From assembly GCA_037102815.1 (NCBI GenBank), contig BTPP01000007.1, forward strand, positions 868,001-932,000: a stretch of DNA of 64,000 bases. The letters run 5' to 3'. The notes under the pieces were generated by a model, which was not told the DNA's origin, made no database searches, and saw only the letters and a list, made by a program, of their open reading frames with translations. The DNA is from Neurospora intermedia (Eukaryota; Ascomycota; Sordariomycetes; Sordariales; Sordariaceae). Below are positions 35,640 to 48,969 of the stretch, piece after piece (position 1 is the first letter of the stretch; the number at the start of each line of letters is the position of its first letter). Position numbers and translations under genes: made by a program.

Positions 35640-37480
35640 AAGATCCGGTTATCTATTAAAGTCTCTATCTATTCGCCTATATTTAAATTAGCCAACAAAT
35701 ATAAAAATATACGCCTACCCGAATAGAATATACAATTTAATAATCTAATACCGATCCTTCAATAATTATATCCGTAATAAAGTAAATAATTGTCAAATTT
35801 ATCCTCCTCTATCTTATTATTCTCGTCCATATAATATATATTTTAATAAGAATACTTATATCCTAGTAGAAAGTCCTTTTACTCCTAATCGGTAAAAAAA
35901 TAATTATAGTAAGGGGAACGGGTAGAAAATAAAATATCGAAGCGAAAGCCCAAGCGAACTAATATAATATAAAATTTATTAAATAATCTAATTAAACCGG
36001 GTATAAACTAAAGCGAAAGGTTACTAGAACGAATATTATAAAGAGTAGTAATACTAAGAAGAATATTAGGTACGTAAATTCTATTAATAAATAAAATTGT
36101 AAAATAACGTCAAATATAAAATTTTTATACTTTTTTAAATTTAGTACGAAGGGACGTTAATTCTACTTATATTATTTATATAATTCTTCCCTAATATTCG
36201 TTAAAAGCCGCTAATATTATAATCTACTTTTCCGAAACGCTTACTAATATTCCCTTAATCTCTTCGCGAAAAATAAAATTAATAAGTATTATAAATTTTC
36301 TATTAATTTTAATAATATAATTAACTACCTTCTTAATTATAGGAAGTTTACTTAAGGCCAACTTAATAAATATTATTTAAATATAATAAAAATAATTAAA
36401 TTTACTTAATAAATTACTAATCTATTCGGAAAGTCTAATACTATAATTAAAATATTAAATAATAAATAACGTTACCTTTAAAGGAATATAATTAATAAAA
36501 TTAATATTACTATTACGTCTCTTATTAAAAGTAAGGTTAAGAGTTACTTTAATATTATAAATTAATTTATATTACGAAAAAGAATAATTATTAACGAATT
36601 ATCTCTTATATTCCTCTTTATTCTTTATATATACTTTAATAATCTTTTCGATTTCCGTACGTAGCTTTTAATCGACCTTAATACTAAAATTAATATAATC
36701 TTTATTATAATTAGTAAGGGTATTAGCAAAGGTCGGATATATTTTTCCTTTATTATTACTTTTACTAGTAGTAGCCGAACGGGATTATATAACTTAAGTT
36801 AGAGCTTTATATACCTTTTTCGGAATTGCTTTAGTAATTAGAATTTTAATACGAAATAAGATAGAGGCCGGTCTAACTATTAATTATAAAACTTTACGAA
36901 CTTTATTAATTAATTAAACAATCTCCCTATATTCCTAAATTTTAGAAAAATCGAAGTCGCTACTCCTAATAATATAACCGTTAAAATAAACCATATAGAA
37001 AACTAATAGGAAATACGCCTAAAAACGTTCGTTAATAATAATAAACTCCTCTATATATCTTCTTCCGAAGATAGTATTACCGAATTTAATTACTATTATA
37101 TAAATTAAGTCGAATTCTCCATTAGAATATACTTCCTAAATTTAAATATTATTAAAATTAATAATAGTATTAAATACCTATTTTTATTAAAGTTTATAAT
37201 AATTACTAAGAATTAAATCCTTAAGGAGTTTATTTAATAAGAATATAGGCGTAAAATAAATAAGATTACCCTTAATAGAATATAAAATTATTATATTTAA
37301 ATTAATTAATTCGTTAGTACGATCGATAATACTATATAAAATAGAGTATAACTTATTTTTATATAGTATAGAAAATAATTAGTAATTAAAATTAATATTA
37401 TACGTTTACTATTGTCCGTCTTTTTAAAGTTATATACTAAAACGCCCTAGGTAGTACCGAAAGACTTAAGGAAGCGAATA
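35640..37480 (-). pseudogene. Accessory ORF of element G (unknown product)
   Basis: One minus-strand frame of about 600 codons in which every stop is TAA, TAG or TGA at a plausible Gln or Trp codon. Readable parts, from the N-terminal side, are KLYSILYSIIDRTNEL, NGEFDLIYIIVIKFG, GRRYIEEF, YMVYFNGYIIRSSDFDFSKI, NNKGKIYPTFANTLTNYNKDY and RKFIILINFIFREEIKG. There is no transmembrane segment or retroviral motif, and I do not recognise the family. It is co-oriented with gag-pol, between integrase and 3' LTR. It is distinct from ORF X and ORF Y of element A. It could be a captured host gene or a protein specific to this element family. The sequence from 37480 to 38400 may hold its N-terminus. Confidence 0.55.
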
Positions 37481-38404
37481 AGCGGATTATAGGGGGTATA
37501 ATTTTAATTAAAATTATTAAACGTATTAATAATATATTTATAACGGACGTAATTAAAGAATTATCCGAACAGGATTATATTTATTTACTCAATAAAGTCG
37601 GCTATAAAATTAAATAATACAATATATATACTATTAATTCCTAAACTAATAATCTTACTAGGAATACCGTTAATAGTATAACGGTTAAAGCATTTTACTA
37701 TATTAATTAATATATTAAACCGGGGGTTATACTCGAGCGACTACGGGGCGAGCTGCCAGTCTATAGTAAGACTACATAAGCTACCGTCGCAGTTAGAACC
37801 GTTAATTTAATTATTAAGGGTAGTAATTATATTATTAACCGGTAGTAGGGATTCTATATTAATATCGGCTATTTTAATATACTAAAATTATAATTAACAA
37901 ATATAAAATAAAATAAATTAATAAATAATAATTAATTTAATAAAATTATTATATAATAAGAATTATAATAAAGTTAAGTATTGTAAGGATAGAGTAAGTA
38001 GTAGTAAAATTATTAAAGTAAAAAGGAGAGAGGGTAAAAATAATTAAATAATTTTAACTTCTTTTAAAAATTATATATATATACTAAAACTTTTCCTCTA
38101 CAAGTACCTACTTACCGGGGCCGTTTACTATATATAACTATAACTACCGTTATTTCTATACGATTATACATACCTACCTAATTAAAATAAAAAATATTTT
38201 AATCGAAGCTATAAGTAACGTATAATATATTATCCTATATACTATTAATATTAAACTTACTTCCGTTTAAGTGTACTTTTAAGTAGAATTCTAGAAATTT
38301 TAATAAAAGATTATAGAAAATATAATTTCCTACAGGAATATTTAACGAAAAAAAAAATAAAATGTAAGATAAAGGAAAAAACTTTTAAATTCTTATAATT
38401 TCTA

Positions 38405-38422
38405 GTAATCTCCCCTTCTTTT
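38405..38422 (-). promoter_or_regulatory. Internal polypurine tract after pol of element G
   Basis: The minus strand reads CTAAAAGAAGGGGAGATT right where pol ends, 30-40 codons after the chromodomain. In compact chromoviruses the PPT overlaps the end of pol. Here it is 2.8 kb from the 3' LTR. It may be a relic of an ancestral element end, a central PPT, or a chance purine run. Confidence 0.35.
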
Positions 38423-38429
38423 AGTGAAA

Positions 38430-40000
38430 AAACGGTTACTTCTTTTATTTATTTTAATAATACTTCTATAAAATTATATTACTAATACGCTAAATTACCC
38501 TTCTATAATTGCCTCTAAACGGTAATTCTAACGAATATTCTACATTAAAGTCCCTTACTAACTCTTTTAAATTCCTTATAAATTTACTATATAATTCCTA
38601 TATATTATCCTTATTTTAATACCCAATTTATTTAACTAAATACTATATATCTAACAATCTCTAACTTCTAGCTATAAGATTTTCAACTTCCTATTCCTTT
38701 TAACCGTTAATTTTAACCGGCAACGGTAGTAAAACTTTATAATTAAAAAAATCGGAACCCTACACTAACTTATAAAGATATACTACAGAAATAATAGGAT
38801 AGGTACACTAAATACTAAGTAAGTCGAACTTATAAATTAGTAGGCTAACTTTCTTAAGAATCTAATAAGGGCCTATTCTTTCTATTAACTATTTTTTCTT
38901 TAAACTTCTAAACAAATAATAACCTTTACCTAAATATAAATAAATTTTATTACCTACATTGAATATTATTAGAAAATACTTAGAATTATATTATTCCTTA
39001 ATAACTATCTTAATCCAATTAATAAACTCTACAACTTCGAATTAATATTCTTAATGGATAATAATTAAAGACTCTACTATAGTAGCTTCCTAATTATCCG
39101 GTATAAGTAAGTCGAAGGCCGCCTATAATTTAAAATTATATACTAACTTATTTAATAATAACCTAATAGTAAATTAAATAGTATTATTCAAATTATATTA
39201 TAATACTATTAATATTAACGTTCAAAAAATAACGCTAATCGTATACTATATACGAATAGCTATTTTAATAGTTTAATTCGTTCTTTCCGACTACCCGTCC
39301 GTTTAAACGTAGTAAGCCGTTGAAAATAGTAGATTAATAGCCAATACCTCGAAAATGCTCCTCTAAATAATAAAAATAAATTTAAAATTTCGGTTGCTAA
39401 TAATAACCACTAGTAAACCCCAATTACAAAACTATAAAGTCCGAAATAATACTTTAGCCTATTCCTACACACTATAGGTAGAATAGCTAGCTATTAGTAG
39501 CACCTTCTTACTAAACTTATAAGTAATAGTATATATAGTATTAAATTCTAAGAAACCTTCTAGAGCCTATATAGTACCGGCCGCTTTAATTATTAGTATA
39601 TCGGTAACGAAATTTATAGTAATTATATAAAACAGCCTTAAGAACGTCCGAATTAATAGTAATTCTCTAGGAGTCGGCTACCTATCCTGCTAATTTTAAT
39701 AGTAGACTTTATAATATTTAATATACTTACGTACTATTTAAATCTTTTTCTTTATATAGAAGTACATTAAATTATCTATTATTCTATTAATCCCAAAATA
39801 GTATTTCTTATTATATACTAACTCTAATATTTTTTATATATAAACCTAAGGAATATATAGCCGATATATATTTTAATAATTAATATAGTAAAATAACCTA
39901 TCTTCGAATAAATAGGGGCCTACTAGTAGATTTAAACGCCTTCCCGATTATTATATATAAATATACCTTAGAGTATTAGTTTTATTAATTAGCCGAAGAA
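38430..40000 (-). pseudogene. Element G integrase with chromodomain
   Basis: The core on the minus strand includes NGRVVGKNELNYQN, which corresponds to the DGQSERTNQT block. Later blocks VGNKIYLYLGKGYYL and ERIGPYQILKKV form the GPY/F module typical of chromovirus integrases. The end (38545-38690) reads VENLIARSQRLLDIQYLV, then IGYQNKDNIQELYSKF and LKELVRDF, a chromodomain in which the conserved Trp codons have become stops or other residues. Confidence 0.85.
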
Positions 40001-40199
40001 CTTTAATATACTTAGGATCCTTAGAATAAACTTTAATTAATTATTAGCGAAATTCCAGTATAATAATCGGCGAAATTTAATATATATTTAGGATAATTTT
40101 AATATATATAAATAAAAAGGCGTTAAAACTATTCTAATAACTAACGTTCTATATTTCTACGAAGTTAGACTAAATATCGGCCAATTCGTCGGAAATATC

Positions 40200-40680
40200 G
40201 TTCTTATCCGTAGTTTCGGCGGTCAATAATTTTAATAATATATCCAATACAATATTCAATAATTTAAAAATATAGAATATATTTAAATTGAACTATAATA
40301 CCCAATTGGCGGTATTTACAAACTTTGGGTTAGCCTTAACTAGATCTATTGTACGTAACGAAGTATATTTAATAATCCTAATAGTAGAAGTATAATTAAT
40401 AATAATATTAACCCGATATTCGTTAAATTGAATTATCTTTCGAAATTTCCGTAGGGCCCAAATAATAATTACGATTTCTATTTCCGTAGAACTATATTTC
40501 TTCTCGGCTAAGGACATTAATTTTAATAGGAAATATACCAATTTAATTATAGTTAGTAGGATTTTACTTATTCTAAGAATAAATTCCCCGTCCTATAGGT
40601 ATTTAAATTAAAAAATATAAATACTATAAGCTAAATTACTAATATTAATTTTAATAAAAAGTATATTACTTTTTATATAG
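40200..40680 (-). pseudogene. Element G RNase H
   Basis: The minus strand has an open stretch (40293-40541) reading YFLLKLMSLAEKKYSSTEIE, then WALRKFRKIIQFNEYRVNII and TSTIRIIKY. This is the standard RNase H pattern of Ty3/gypsy: S..L..AE.NY...E.E, the central helix, then the TDH block with Asp lost to Asn. It is continuous with RT on the right and integrase on the left. Confidence 0.9.
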
Positions 40681-40899
40681 TAGAAAAGATATATTTAATT
40701 ATACAAATTTTCCTATATAATATAGAAGGCTTCGTATTCTTCGGGTATCGGCTCGAATTTAACTTTAAAAGTATATATCCATCGTACTTACTTTATTAAA
40801 CCTACCTATAAATTACCCAATTCGTATATTCGCTTTAATAATTCGGTTTTTCTTTAATTAAATAATTCCTTTTTAATAATAAATTATAGTATACTTTAA

Positions 40900-41640
40900 T
40901 TTAACTACCTAGCTATACTAAAGTAGGTTTTAAGACTATTAAGCGTATTAAGAAAGGTTAACTTTTAAAAGGCTTTAATATAATCTTCCGTACGTTTATA
41001 ACCTTCTCTATCGATAATACTACCTAATAATTATATCGAAGGATATTCCGCGAAAGATTTATTAGCGCTAATATAAATACAATATTTATTAAGGAGATTT
41101 ATAATAATAGTTAAGTAAACGAAGTATTCTTCCTAAATATTATTAAAAATAATAATATTATTAATATAAGTATATATAAAGGAATAATATTCGAAGAATA
41201 GCCTATTTATAAATCTTTATATAAATACTAGAGAATTTTTAAAATCTATTAATATAACGTTAAATTATTTAAAACCTTATAAACTAATAACTATTATACA
41301 ATTATAATATTTAATAAAAATAGGCAATTAATAGAAGAATTTAGTAGCGTTAAAGATCGAAAAGAATTTCTTACCGACTATAGTATTAATAATATTTTTT
41401 TAGTCGGGCAAAGGGTATATATTAAGTATAATAATACTATTAAAGGAATAAAAATTAATTATAGTACGCCCTTTATTAACTCTATTAACTTTTCTCTAAA
41501 TAATAAATACCAAGCAAATAATAAGAGTTAATTATAATATAAATAATATTTTACCCTAAACGTACATTTTATTATACTCCTTATTAAGAAATTTATAGTC
41601 CTTAGTACCTAAAGGGTAAAGCCTAACGATCCTTCGCTAA
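40900..41640 (-). pseudogene. Element G reverse transcriptase
   Basis: Motifs in order on the minus strand: GRTIINFYSFNSIIILNIYPLP, KKFFSIFNATKFFYQLPI, LIDFKNSLVFI, and YTYINNIIIFNN (41148-41180), the YIDD box with both Asp lost. Then come NKYCIYISANKSFAEYPSI and LLGSIIDREGYKRTE. The FKNSP-type block in place of PFGLTNAP places it in a distinct fungal chromovirus clade. Confidence 0.92.
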
Positions 41641-42329
41641 TTCTACTATCCTTCAATTAAATTAATATATATTTTATCTTCTTCTTTTATTAGTATAATC
41701 CTTCTATCTCTAAAAATATTAATATACTTATTTAGGAGGCTCTTAATTTACTCTAAGAATTCGGAATCCGTATTATAAATATTAATACCTACTTTAGAAA
41801 GAATAATTTTAATATTAATAAGTTTAATAATTCCATAGGAAGGTACCTCAAAAGTACTTTTCCTAACGGCCTCTTCCTTTTCGTTTTTGGTAGTCCTATT
41901 AATAAATATAGCGTATTACTCTTAAATAAATCCGGCTTATACTTCAGGGACGAGAAAAATTACGTCCGAAGTATTAATTAATATAGTAGTTTCACTAACC
42001 TTATATAATAGTCGTATAATTATATTTATCCGAATTCCTCTAGGAATAAATATTAATTCTTTAAATTAATTTAAATATAGTATAATTTTACAAATTTTAT
42101 TATTTATAGTAGCGTTTAATAAATAAAGATATTATGTATAAAAATTATAAGTAGAATATTTACTTAAGCTATATTAATTATTAAATTGGGTATTATATTT
42201 TACTAAGATAATTCCTAATTACCCTCCTAATAATAGAATATTAAATTTAGTAAAAACTTCGGTAATAAGAACGTCCTCCCCCCTTTCGATTCTTTTAAAA
42301 TAGATTTCACCCTAAATTTTTATACTAAA

Positions 42330-42700
42330 AACTAATCTAAAAGAATATAGAACGGTATTAAAATTTAATTTCGTACTATAATAGTAAAGGAAGTCTATTC
42401 CTAACAATATATTCGGGCTTAATTTATTAATAATTAAAATAGATATTTAGAAATACTTATTAACCTTAATACTATTAACCTTTCCTTCTATATAAAAATT
42501 AAACTTTGTAACTATATCGATAATAATCTTCGAATTAATACCCTTTATAACGCTAAGCAATACTACTTTATATTTTATATTCGGTAAAAACTCTTTAATA
42601 AACGTTTTATTTACTATTATTAATAAGTAACCCGAATTAAAATATACAATAACGACGGGTATATTAGGGCTAGATTTAATATCGATTTGTAAATATAATA
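42330..42700 (-). pseudogene. Element G aspartic protease
   Basis: The minus-strand frame that leads into RT reads KVVLLSVIKGINSKIIIDIVTKF, followed by LSPNILLGIDFLYYY, the conserved ILGMDWL-type block of retropepsins. The active-site D-S/T-G is not clearly readable after RIP. Confidence 0.65.
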
Positions 42701-42899
42701 TAACTTTTTGTAAATTCGTTTCCTTATTCTTAAAAGTAATATCCGGAATTACCTTAATAGTTTATCCTTCGGTAAAAATAAATAGCGTATATTAACTTTT
42801 ATACTACACCTCCAATAAATTGGACTTCCGTCCGTCTATTAATATTAATAAATTTACCTAAATATCCGCTTTCTTTAATATTCGGACCCAATTAAGTAG

Positions 42900-45100
42900 C
42901 TTCTAACTATTCTCAATAGAAATTATTCAATTATTAAACGAAGGATCGGACGACCTACAAAACGTTTAAGCCTTCTCTAAACGTTTAAGAATTACTATAA
43001 ATTTAATATTAAATAATAGATTTAATAATAGGGGTTATACAAACCTATTAGAATCGGTACTTCTAATAAGAATTATATTAAAAATAACCGTCGGTTTATT
43101 AATTATTATATATAAAAAAATATAAAATAATAAAATACTAGGAGATAAAAATTTATTAGGGGTTAAACAGCCGGTAAAATAGGTAAACGGTTTATTATTA
43201 TATTTAACCTCAGAAGTATCTACTATAAATTCTTCTACCTCTTCCTTAAAGTCCCTAATAAAATAGTAACTTTTATTCTATAGGTAGTAAACTTTATTAT
43301 CTATATTAAAATCGTCCGTAAAGATTATTACGGCGGAGGTATAAATATAATAGCCGTCCTATAAAATTTAATAGTATTCAAATCTTTTACCCTAATAATA
43401 TTAACGGCCGTTATTATTACCTAACCGGCCTATATCGTACTTATTAAACTTATTATTAAAATTCTTAAATCCTTTATTAAAATAAAACTTTCCGCCTATT
43501 TTACTACTAAACCTACTATTATAAAAAGAAAAATTCTTTCGAAAAGGCTTACTACTATTATAATTTCCCTAAAAGCTAATATAAACGTTAAAATTATTAT
43601 CCTTATTATTAGAACCATTAATAATATAGTAAATTAACTATCCGCTCTTTAATAATTCGAAAAGTTAATAACGTATTGGTTTAACCTTCTATTCAATTTT
43701 ACTAATATAATCGCTAAAACAAACATTCTATTCCGAAGGAACGTATATAATTTATATCGCTAAGTACAAATTATTCTATAAGCGAATATAAAACTAAAAG
43801 TCCGACGCATCTCCTTAAAGACGGGTATACCGAAATAATTAAATTAAATAGTTACAAAGCAATAATATATCAGTTTTATATAATTCTACAGTAAATTTAT
43901 TCGTATTTAACTATTTCTATACTTTATACAGCTTAATTCCGAAAATAATACTAAGAATATTAAAAATTTTATTAAAATTACTACAAAAATTATTACATTT
44001 ATTTTTAGAAAGGGTAAAACTCTATTAATATAGGGTAATACTATAAAATAGTTAATTAAAATTATTAGCAATAATTTAACGTTTCTCTAAATAATCCTTT
44101 AAATACTTTTTAATTATATTATTAAATCCGTAAAAAGTAGTATAAACGTTAATTTTACCGTCCTAATAAATACCCTTCTTTATTTTATTAAATTTAATAT
44201 TAGAGAAGTATATTCTAATATTTAAAACCTTAAAAGGTTTTTCCTTAACCGACTAATAGATACCCGTATTAACTTTTAAAATAAAATTAACGAGCGTTTA
44301 ATTCCAATCTTCCAACTCCTCGATATAATTATAAAGATCTTTAAATATTTTATAAAATACCGAATTATTTATTATAGTACTATCGCTATTAACTTCGACC
44401 AACGGAATAGAAGTATTAGAACTAATATTAAAGTATATAATTTATAAATTACTAATAGGATAAACGTACTAGTAGAAAATTAAATATATAGAAGGTACAA
44501 AGGCCTTTAGAATAGCCGAAGGAAAATAACTACTATTACTTAGAATTACTAACGGTAATCCTTATTATTCTACTTACTTCTCGCTTACTAGAATCTAATC
44601 TATTAACTCTTTAAAGTTTATTTATAAAATTTAATTAGAAATATTACGGCTAATAATTAGAATTAGTATATATTCGTAAAAGTAAATTAGAAGTTAGTTA
44701 ACGTTTTCAAACAAGGGTTGCCAATTAGTATAATTAATATAAAGATTTTTCATTTAACTAACTAAATTAGCGGTATTATATAGGTCCCTAGCGCTTATTA
44801 TAACTATTTCGCCAGTAGGACTAACGAGGCCGCCAGAACGCCAATTATAATAAATAATAGGATTCTCGTAAAGCTAAAAAGCATTACATCTAGTAGTAGT
44901 AAGCGCTAAAAAACTAAAACCGGACTTTATACTATTTTAAACTAAACGTATAGTATTATAAACTAATTAAGTAAAATAAAATAAATAATTCAGAAATTTA
45001 CCTCCGGTTTTTATATTATATTAAATAAAATATACAATATTTTAATTTAAATTAATAAAGTATATAGGAAAGAAATTAATAAGAACTATTCTTAAATACT
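42900..45100 (-). pseudogene. Element G gag region
   Basis: Located between protease and the 5' leader on the minus strand, so gag by position. Frames with RIP-type stops persist, with an Asn/Tyr-rich C-terminal part near 43400-43700, but no capsid motif or zinc knuckle could be named. The leader at 45100-46135 shows no gene. It does contain TCTCCCCCCTCGACGAAAGG at about 46067, resembling the sequence inside the 3' LTR at 35569. Confidence 0.5.
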
Positions 45101-46135
45101 ATTTTACCTACTCCTACTATTATTTCTACACCAAATGTAGAAGAATTTCAACTTACGTAAAATTTTCAAAATATTTAATAGTAAGATTAGCAATTAATTA
45201 TTAAATAATACTAGTAGCGATTTCAATAACCGAACTTATTCGAGAAATTATTAATTCTATTAACGAGAAGGGTCGTTAAATCGGGCTTAACTAAATATAT
45301 TATTTAGTAAATATAAGTAATAAAGAAGGCAGTATAAGAATTTACACTAAATTAATAAGGGTTAATATATTAATTATCCTAATAATATCCAAAAAATTTA
45401 CTAGAGAAGAATAAACACTTATACTACCGGTACTAAAGGGAATAAGCACTTAAATAATAATATTAACCGTAGTATTACTCGCCTTAATTCGGACTATAAA
45501 CTATTTTTAATTCTTCTTTTATAATTATAATAATACTCCTTCTTTAACTATAAAAGGCTAAATTTAGTATATCGGAATAGAATAATTAACAATCAATTAA
45601 CAATATCTATATAGGACCTATTAAACTTCACAATTTATTATATCTAAATTAATAATCTATCCTCTATTATAAATATTATTACTAATATTAGCAGCCCAAT
45701 TAGGTTCAATTTCAATATAACCAATTTCTCTATTTAAGCGTAACTATATTACTTTAATAAATAATTCGGCGGCTAAAAGTTAAAATCTTTCCTTATAGTA
45801 AAATTACAATTCGTAAGTAGCGAACTTAATAATCTAACGTACTTTATATATTAAACTTTCCTCTTAGAGGTTAAAGGCCACCTAAAGGTTTACCTAATCG
45901 GTCTTTAATATTATTCAATCTAACCTCCAAACCTAAATAAATAGTAACAAAATAGTAAAGAAAGGGGACTCCGAAAAATAAAAGTATAAATATTTAATTT
46001 AAAAGGGCAAAAGCTAAATAATAATTAAAAAATCTAATAAATCGTTATTAAATTTTAACGTATCTCCCCCCTCGACGAAAGGAAAAGACGTAAAGAATAA
46101 TAAAGTCGGTTTAAAATTGAACTATAAGTACTACT

Positions 46136-46474
46136 TATTATACGAAGATATACTTTACAAATAATAATAATAAAGAATAATAGAATAAGCAACTAGTTGT
46201 TAGATAGAGTAATAGTATATAACGATTAACGATAATCTTATTAAAGGAAGCTAAAAATAAGACCTATCGCAAGCCTCAACCTAGGACCTCGTACACGACT
46301 TTATTAAATATAAGCAAAATAAATATAAGGTTAGTATAATATAAATTAATAATCCGTTAACCTTAATAGAGGTTAACGGGACGAGCACTCTTATATAATA
46401 AACTATACGCTCTAACGAGCCACTACCATAACAAGACAGAGCATCTAGGTATCCACCAAGAATGCCCCATAACA
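46136..46474 (-). repeat. Element G 5' LTR (339 bp)
   Basis: Plus strand starts TATTATACGAAGATATAC and ends AATGCCCCATAACA, followed by ATTAT. Its outer 90 bases are nearly free of RIP, with CACTACCATAACAAGACAGA kept. The inner end is strongly mutated. A minus-strand open stretch at 46281-46475 lies within the LTR and is not a gene. Confidence 0.95.
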
Positions 46475-46870
46475 ATTATTCTATCTCTTCCGAAGTAGTA
46501 CTTATAATTATATACTTCCTCGAGGATTTATTATATTTAATTAAATAGTATATATAATACTTTTAATCCGTCGGCTTTAATATTATATAGTAGTCTGTCC
46601 TTAAATTCGAAAGGGTACCTAACTCTAGAAAAGGTCCTATTAGCCTTAATAGGTTTACCGGTAGTTAAATCTTCGATAATAGATCGATATTTCTTATTAT
46701 TTGTATATCCTTCTATAAATATTTACTTCGTTAATCATTCTATTTACGCTTCTACTTACGCGAACCAAACTTCGTTGAGGATTGCCGGTCCTAGTCGGGG
46801 GTCGTTACTATCTATTACCCTTAATTAGCTTAGTACGTCGGGGATAATATTTAATTTTCCGGGTAGGTAG
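46475..46870 (-). pseudogene. Element F integrase N-terminal part (cut by element G)
   Basis: The minus strand downstream of RNase H reads KYRSIIEDLTTG and LLYNIKADGLKVLYILF, then EEVYNYKYYFG next to the G junction. This is the region that leads into the zinc-binding domain of Ty3/gypsy integrases. The frame stops at the junction and the catalytic core resumes at 35229. Confidence 0.8.
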
Positions 46871-47380
46871 TATATTATTAAATCGTACTATAATAAATAT
46901 ATTAAAGCGTTAATTAAGTATCTATTAGCTTGGTCTATTAAAGAAGTATTTAGCCTAATTCATTTAACTATCCCTTTTATTGTAGTGTAGCTTATTAAAA
47001 TTACTACTGGTAAATCCGATAAATATATTATTATCTATAGGCGCTTAACGGCCTATACTAAATATACTACTTCCAATTCCGAAGGTCCGTATTATATTTC
47101 CGGCGAGGTAAGGTATTTATTTAAGAATATAACTAGCAATACTGCTATAAAGGGGATAATAGCGCCCGGTATCTATATATAGTTATTTTTTAAATAAAAT
47201 ACTATAACGTTAAAACCTTATTTTAAAGAGCTATTTACTTAAATAAACAATTGCTTTTTAAGGTTATAGTAATATAAAATCGCTAGGTTGTAGATTGCCT
47301 TTTATAAGGTATTGAAGGTAAGAAATTCTTCGTACGTAGAGTCGTAGTACTTTAAGCAATAATAATTCAAACGTTTACTA
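46800..47380 (-). pseudogene. Element F RNase H
   Basis: The minus strand shows YYDSTYEEFLTFN, EVVYLVQAVKRLQIIIYLS and VVILISYTTIKGI, then YLPGKLNIIPDVLSQL (46818-46870). The last is the well-known GKxNxxPDALSR tail, with only small RIP changes. Confidence 0.88.
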
Positions 47381-47399
47381 GGGTTATTTAATTCTAGAC

Positions 47400-48700
47400 T
47401 CCTATCCTTTCTTCCTTCGGTTAATATTAATATTTTTCTTTTTTATAAAAATTCTAATATTTTAGTATAATACGGTATAAAGTGGCGTAGGAAGCCAGTA
47501 CTACCGATATATTGTTCTAATATATATAGTTACTTAGGGAATTCGAGGGACTTAAATACTTCGATTCTATCGGCTATATTAATTAATCTTAGGGAATTGA
47601 CTCTAAACCTTAATAGTTCGACGTTAGGAAAATTTAGAAATAATTTTTTAGGCGAAATAGTAATGCCTTTTTATTCGAAGAATCCGAATATTACTTTTAA
47701 ATACCTTATATAATCCTCTTCCGTATCCGAATATATAATAATATTATTAATAAATACTTTGCAAAAATTAAAGCCAGATAGTAATCGATTTATAAAGCGT
47801 TGTACAAAAGCGGGCGAATTTTAATACCCTATTAAAGCGATTATAGGTATTTTTAATCCTTTTAAATTTATTAGCGTTAACCGGTTATAGTACGGGGGTT
47901 ATACTCTAAATTAGTAAAAAAAGGCGGTTGCGTCAATTACTATAATAAAGTACTTTCTTCGAAGTATTATAATAATATCGAATTATAATAGTAGAGGGTA
48001 ATTATTAGGAATAGAGACCTTATTTAACGTTTAGAAGTCTATTACAACCTACGTTTTTAATTCTCTATATACTATTCTCTAAATAATAAAGACGGAGTAA
48101 GAGAAAAGTATCGCTTCGTTTCTCTAAATTATCTTCCCTTAATTATAAAGGTCCCTAAATACCTTATTAATAACCTTACAGTCTTTTTTATTTAAAAGGT
48201 ATACTCTTAAACTTATATACTAATTTTACTACCCTTCGACCAATAGAATCTTTATTATCTCCAATTCCTTCATCTTTACTATACTGCCCTCTTTCTAAAT
48301 ATTCGGGAATTTTAATACCGTCCTTTTCAACCGCTTAGCCCAGCTTTAATTAGCCCCGTATATATATACTCCTTCTTAGGTCTTTTCCTCCTCGTACTAG
48401 TTAACTATTCTAATCTTTAAAATAAAATACTTCTCGGGTATATTAAGCGGGCTCGTTATATTACTATTTAGTAATATTATATTATAAATATAATTTATTA
48501 AGAGTATTTTAGTAGGTATATTTTTACGGGGTATTATACCCTACTAAGCCAATACCGTCTCTAGTCCTACTTTACCTACTACTACCGCCCTAAAGGATAG
48601 GGATAAATTAAATTCTTTATTTAATACTATATTAACACTTTACTCTACCGCGGTTAAGGAGGGGGGTTGTAGCAGTCCTACCTAAATAGCAGCTCCCAAG
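47400..48700 (-). pseudogene. Element F reverse transcriptase
   Basis: A minus-strand frame carries CKVFINNIIIYSD at about 47725-47758, the catalytic FLDD box with both Asp changed to Asn. Downstream are NFPNVELLGFRVNSL, FKSLEFPKQLYILEQYIG and GFLRHFIPYY, the connection region that precedes RNase H in Ty3/gypsy pol proteins. Stops are Gln- or Trp-derived. Confidence 0.9.
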
Positions 48701-48969
48701 GTTATAACTTTTAGAATATTAATTTATAATAATACGAAGAAACTACTATTAATAACCTTATTAATAGTATTAATATATTCGTTCTTCCTAATTGTAATTG
48801 TATAATTAGTTGTATTTTTAGTAATGAAAATTCGGGGGGTTTTTGTATTCAATTAGGCGTGAGGAATAGTATAGTACTTTAAATTAAAGTTAAATATCCT
48901 TCCTTTTAGTAATAGTTTATAAATAACTGGGATTATTATTTTCTAGCCGGGTAAGAATATTACTTTCCT

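Larger units (their letters stand above)
35230..46474 (-). mobile_element. Element G: Ty3/gypsy chromovirus with a large 3' accessory ORF
   Basis: Two 339-bp direct repeats (35230-35568 and 46136-46474) with TGTTA...AACA ends are flanked by ATTAT (35225-35229 and 46475-46479). The minus-strand interior contains gag, protease, RT, RNase H and integrase with chromodomain from about 45100 to 38430. It then has 2.8 kb more, holding an unidentified ORF of at least 600 codons, before the polypurine tract and 3' LTR. At 11.2 kb it is unusually long. It is inserted between the N-terminal and catalytic parts of element F's integrase. Confidence 0.92.

Noticed and set aside
37740-38404. Possible hidden LTR of a further element between pol of G and the accessory ORF
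   Set aside because: The PPT-like run at 38405 suggested it, but no matching repeat could be found near 45000-46135, and the G ends and duplication explain the structure.
46281-46475. A 64-codon ORF ending at the edge of element G
   Set aside because: It lies wholly within the 5' LTR of G and has no homologous frame in the 3' LTR, so it is chance.
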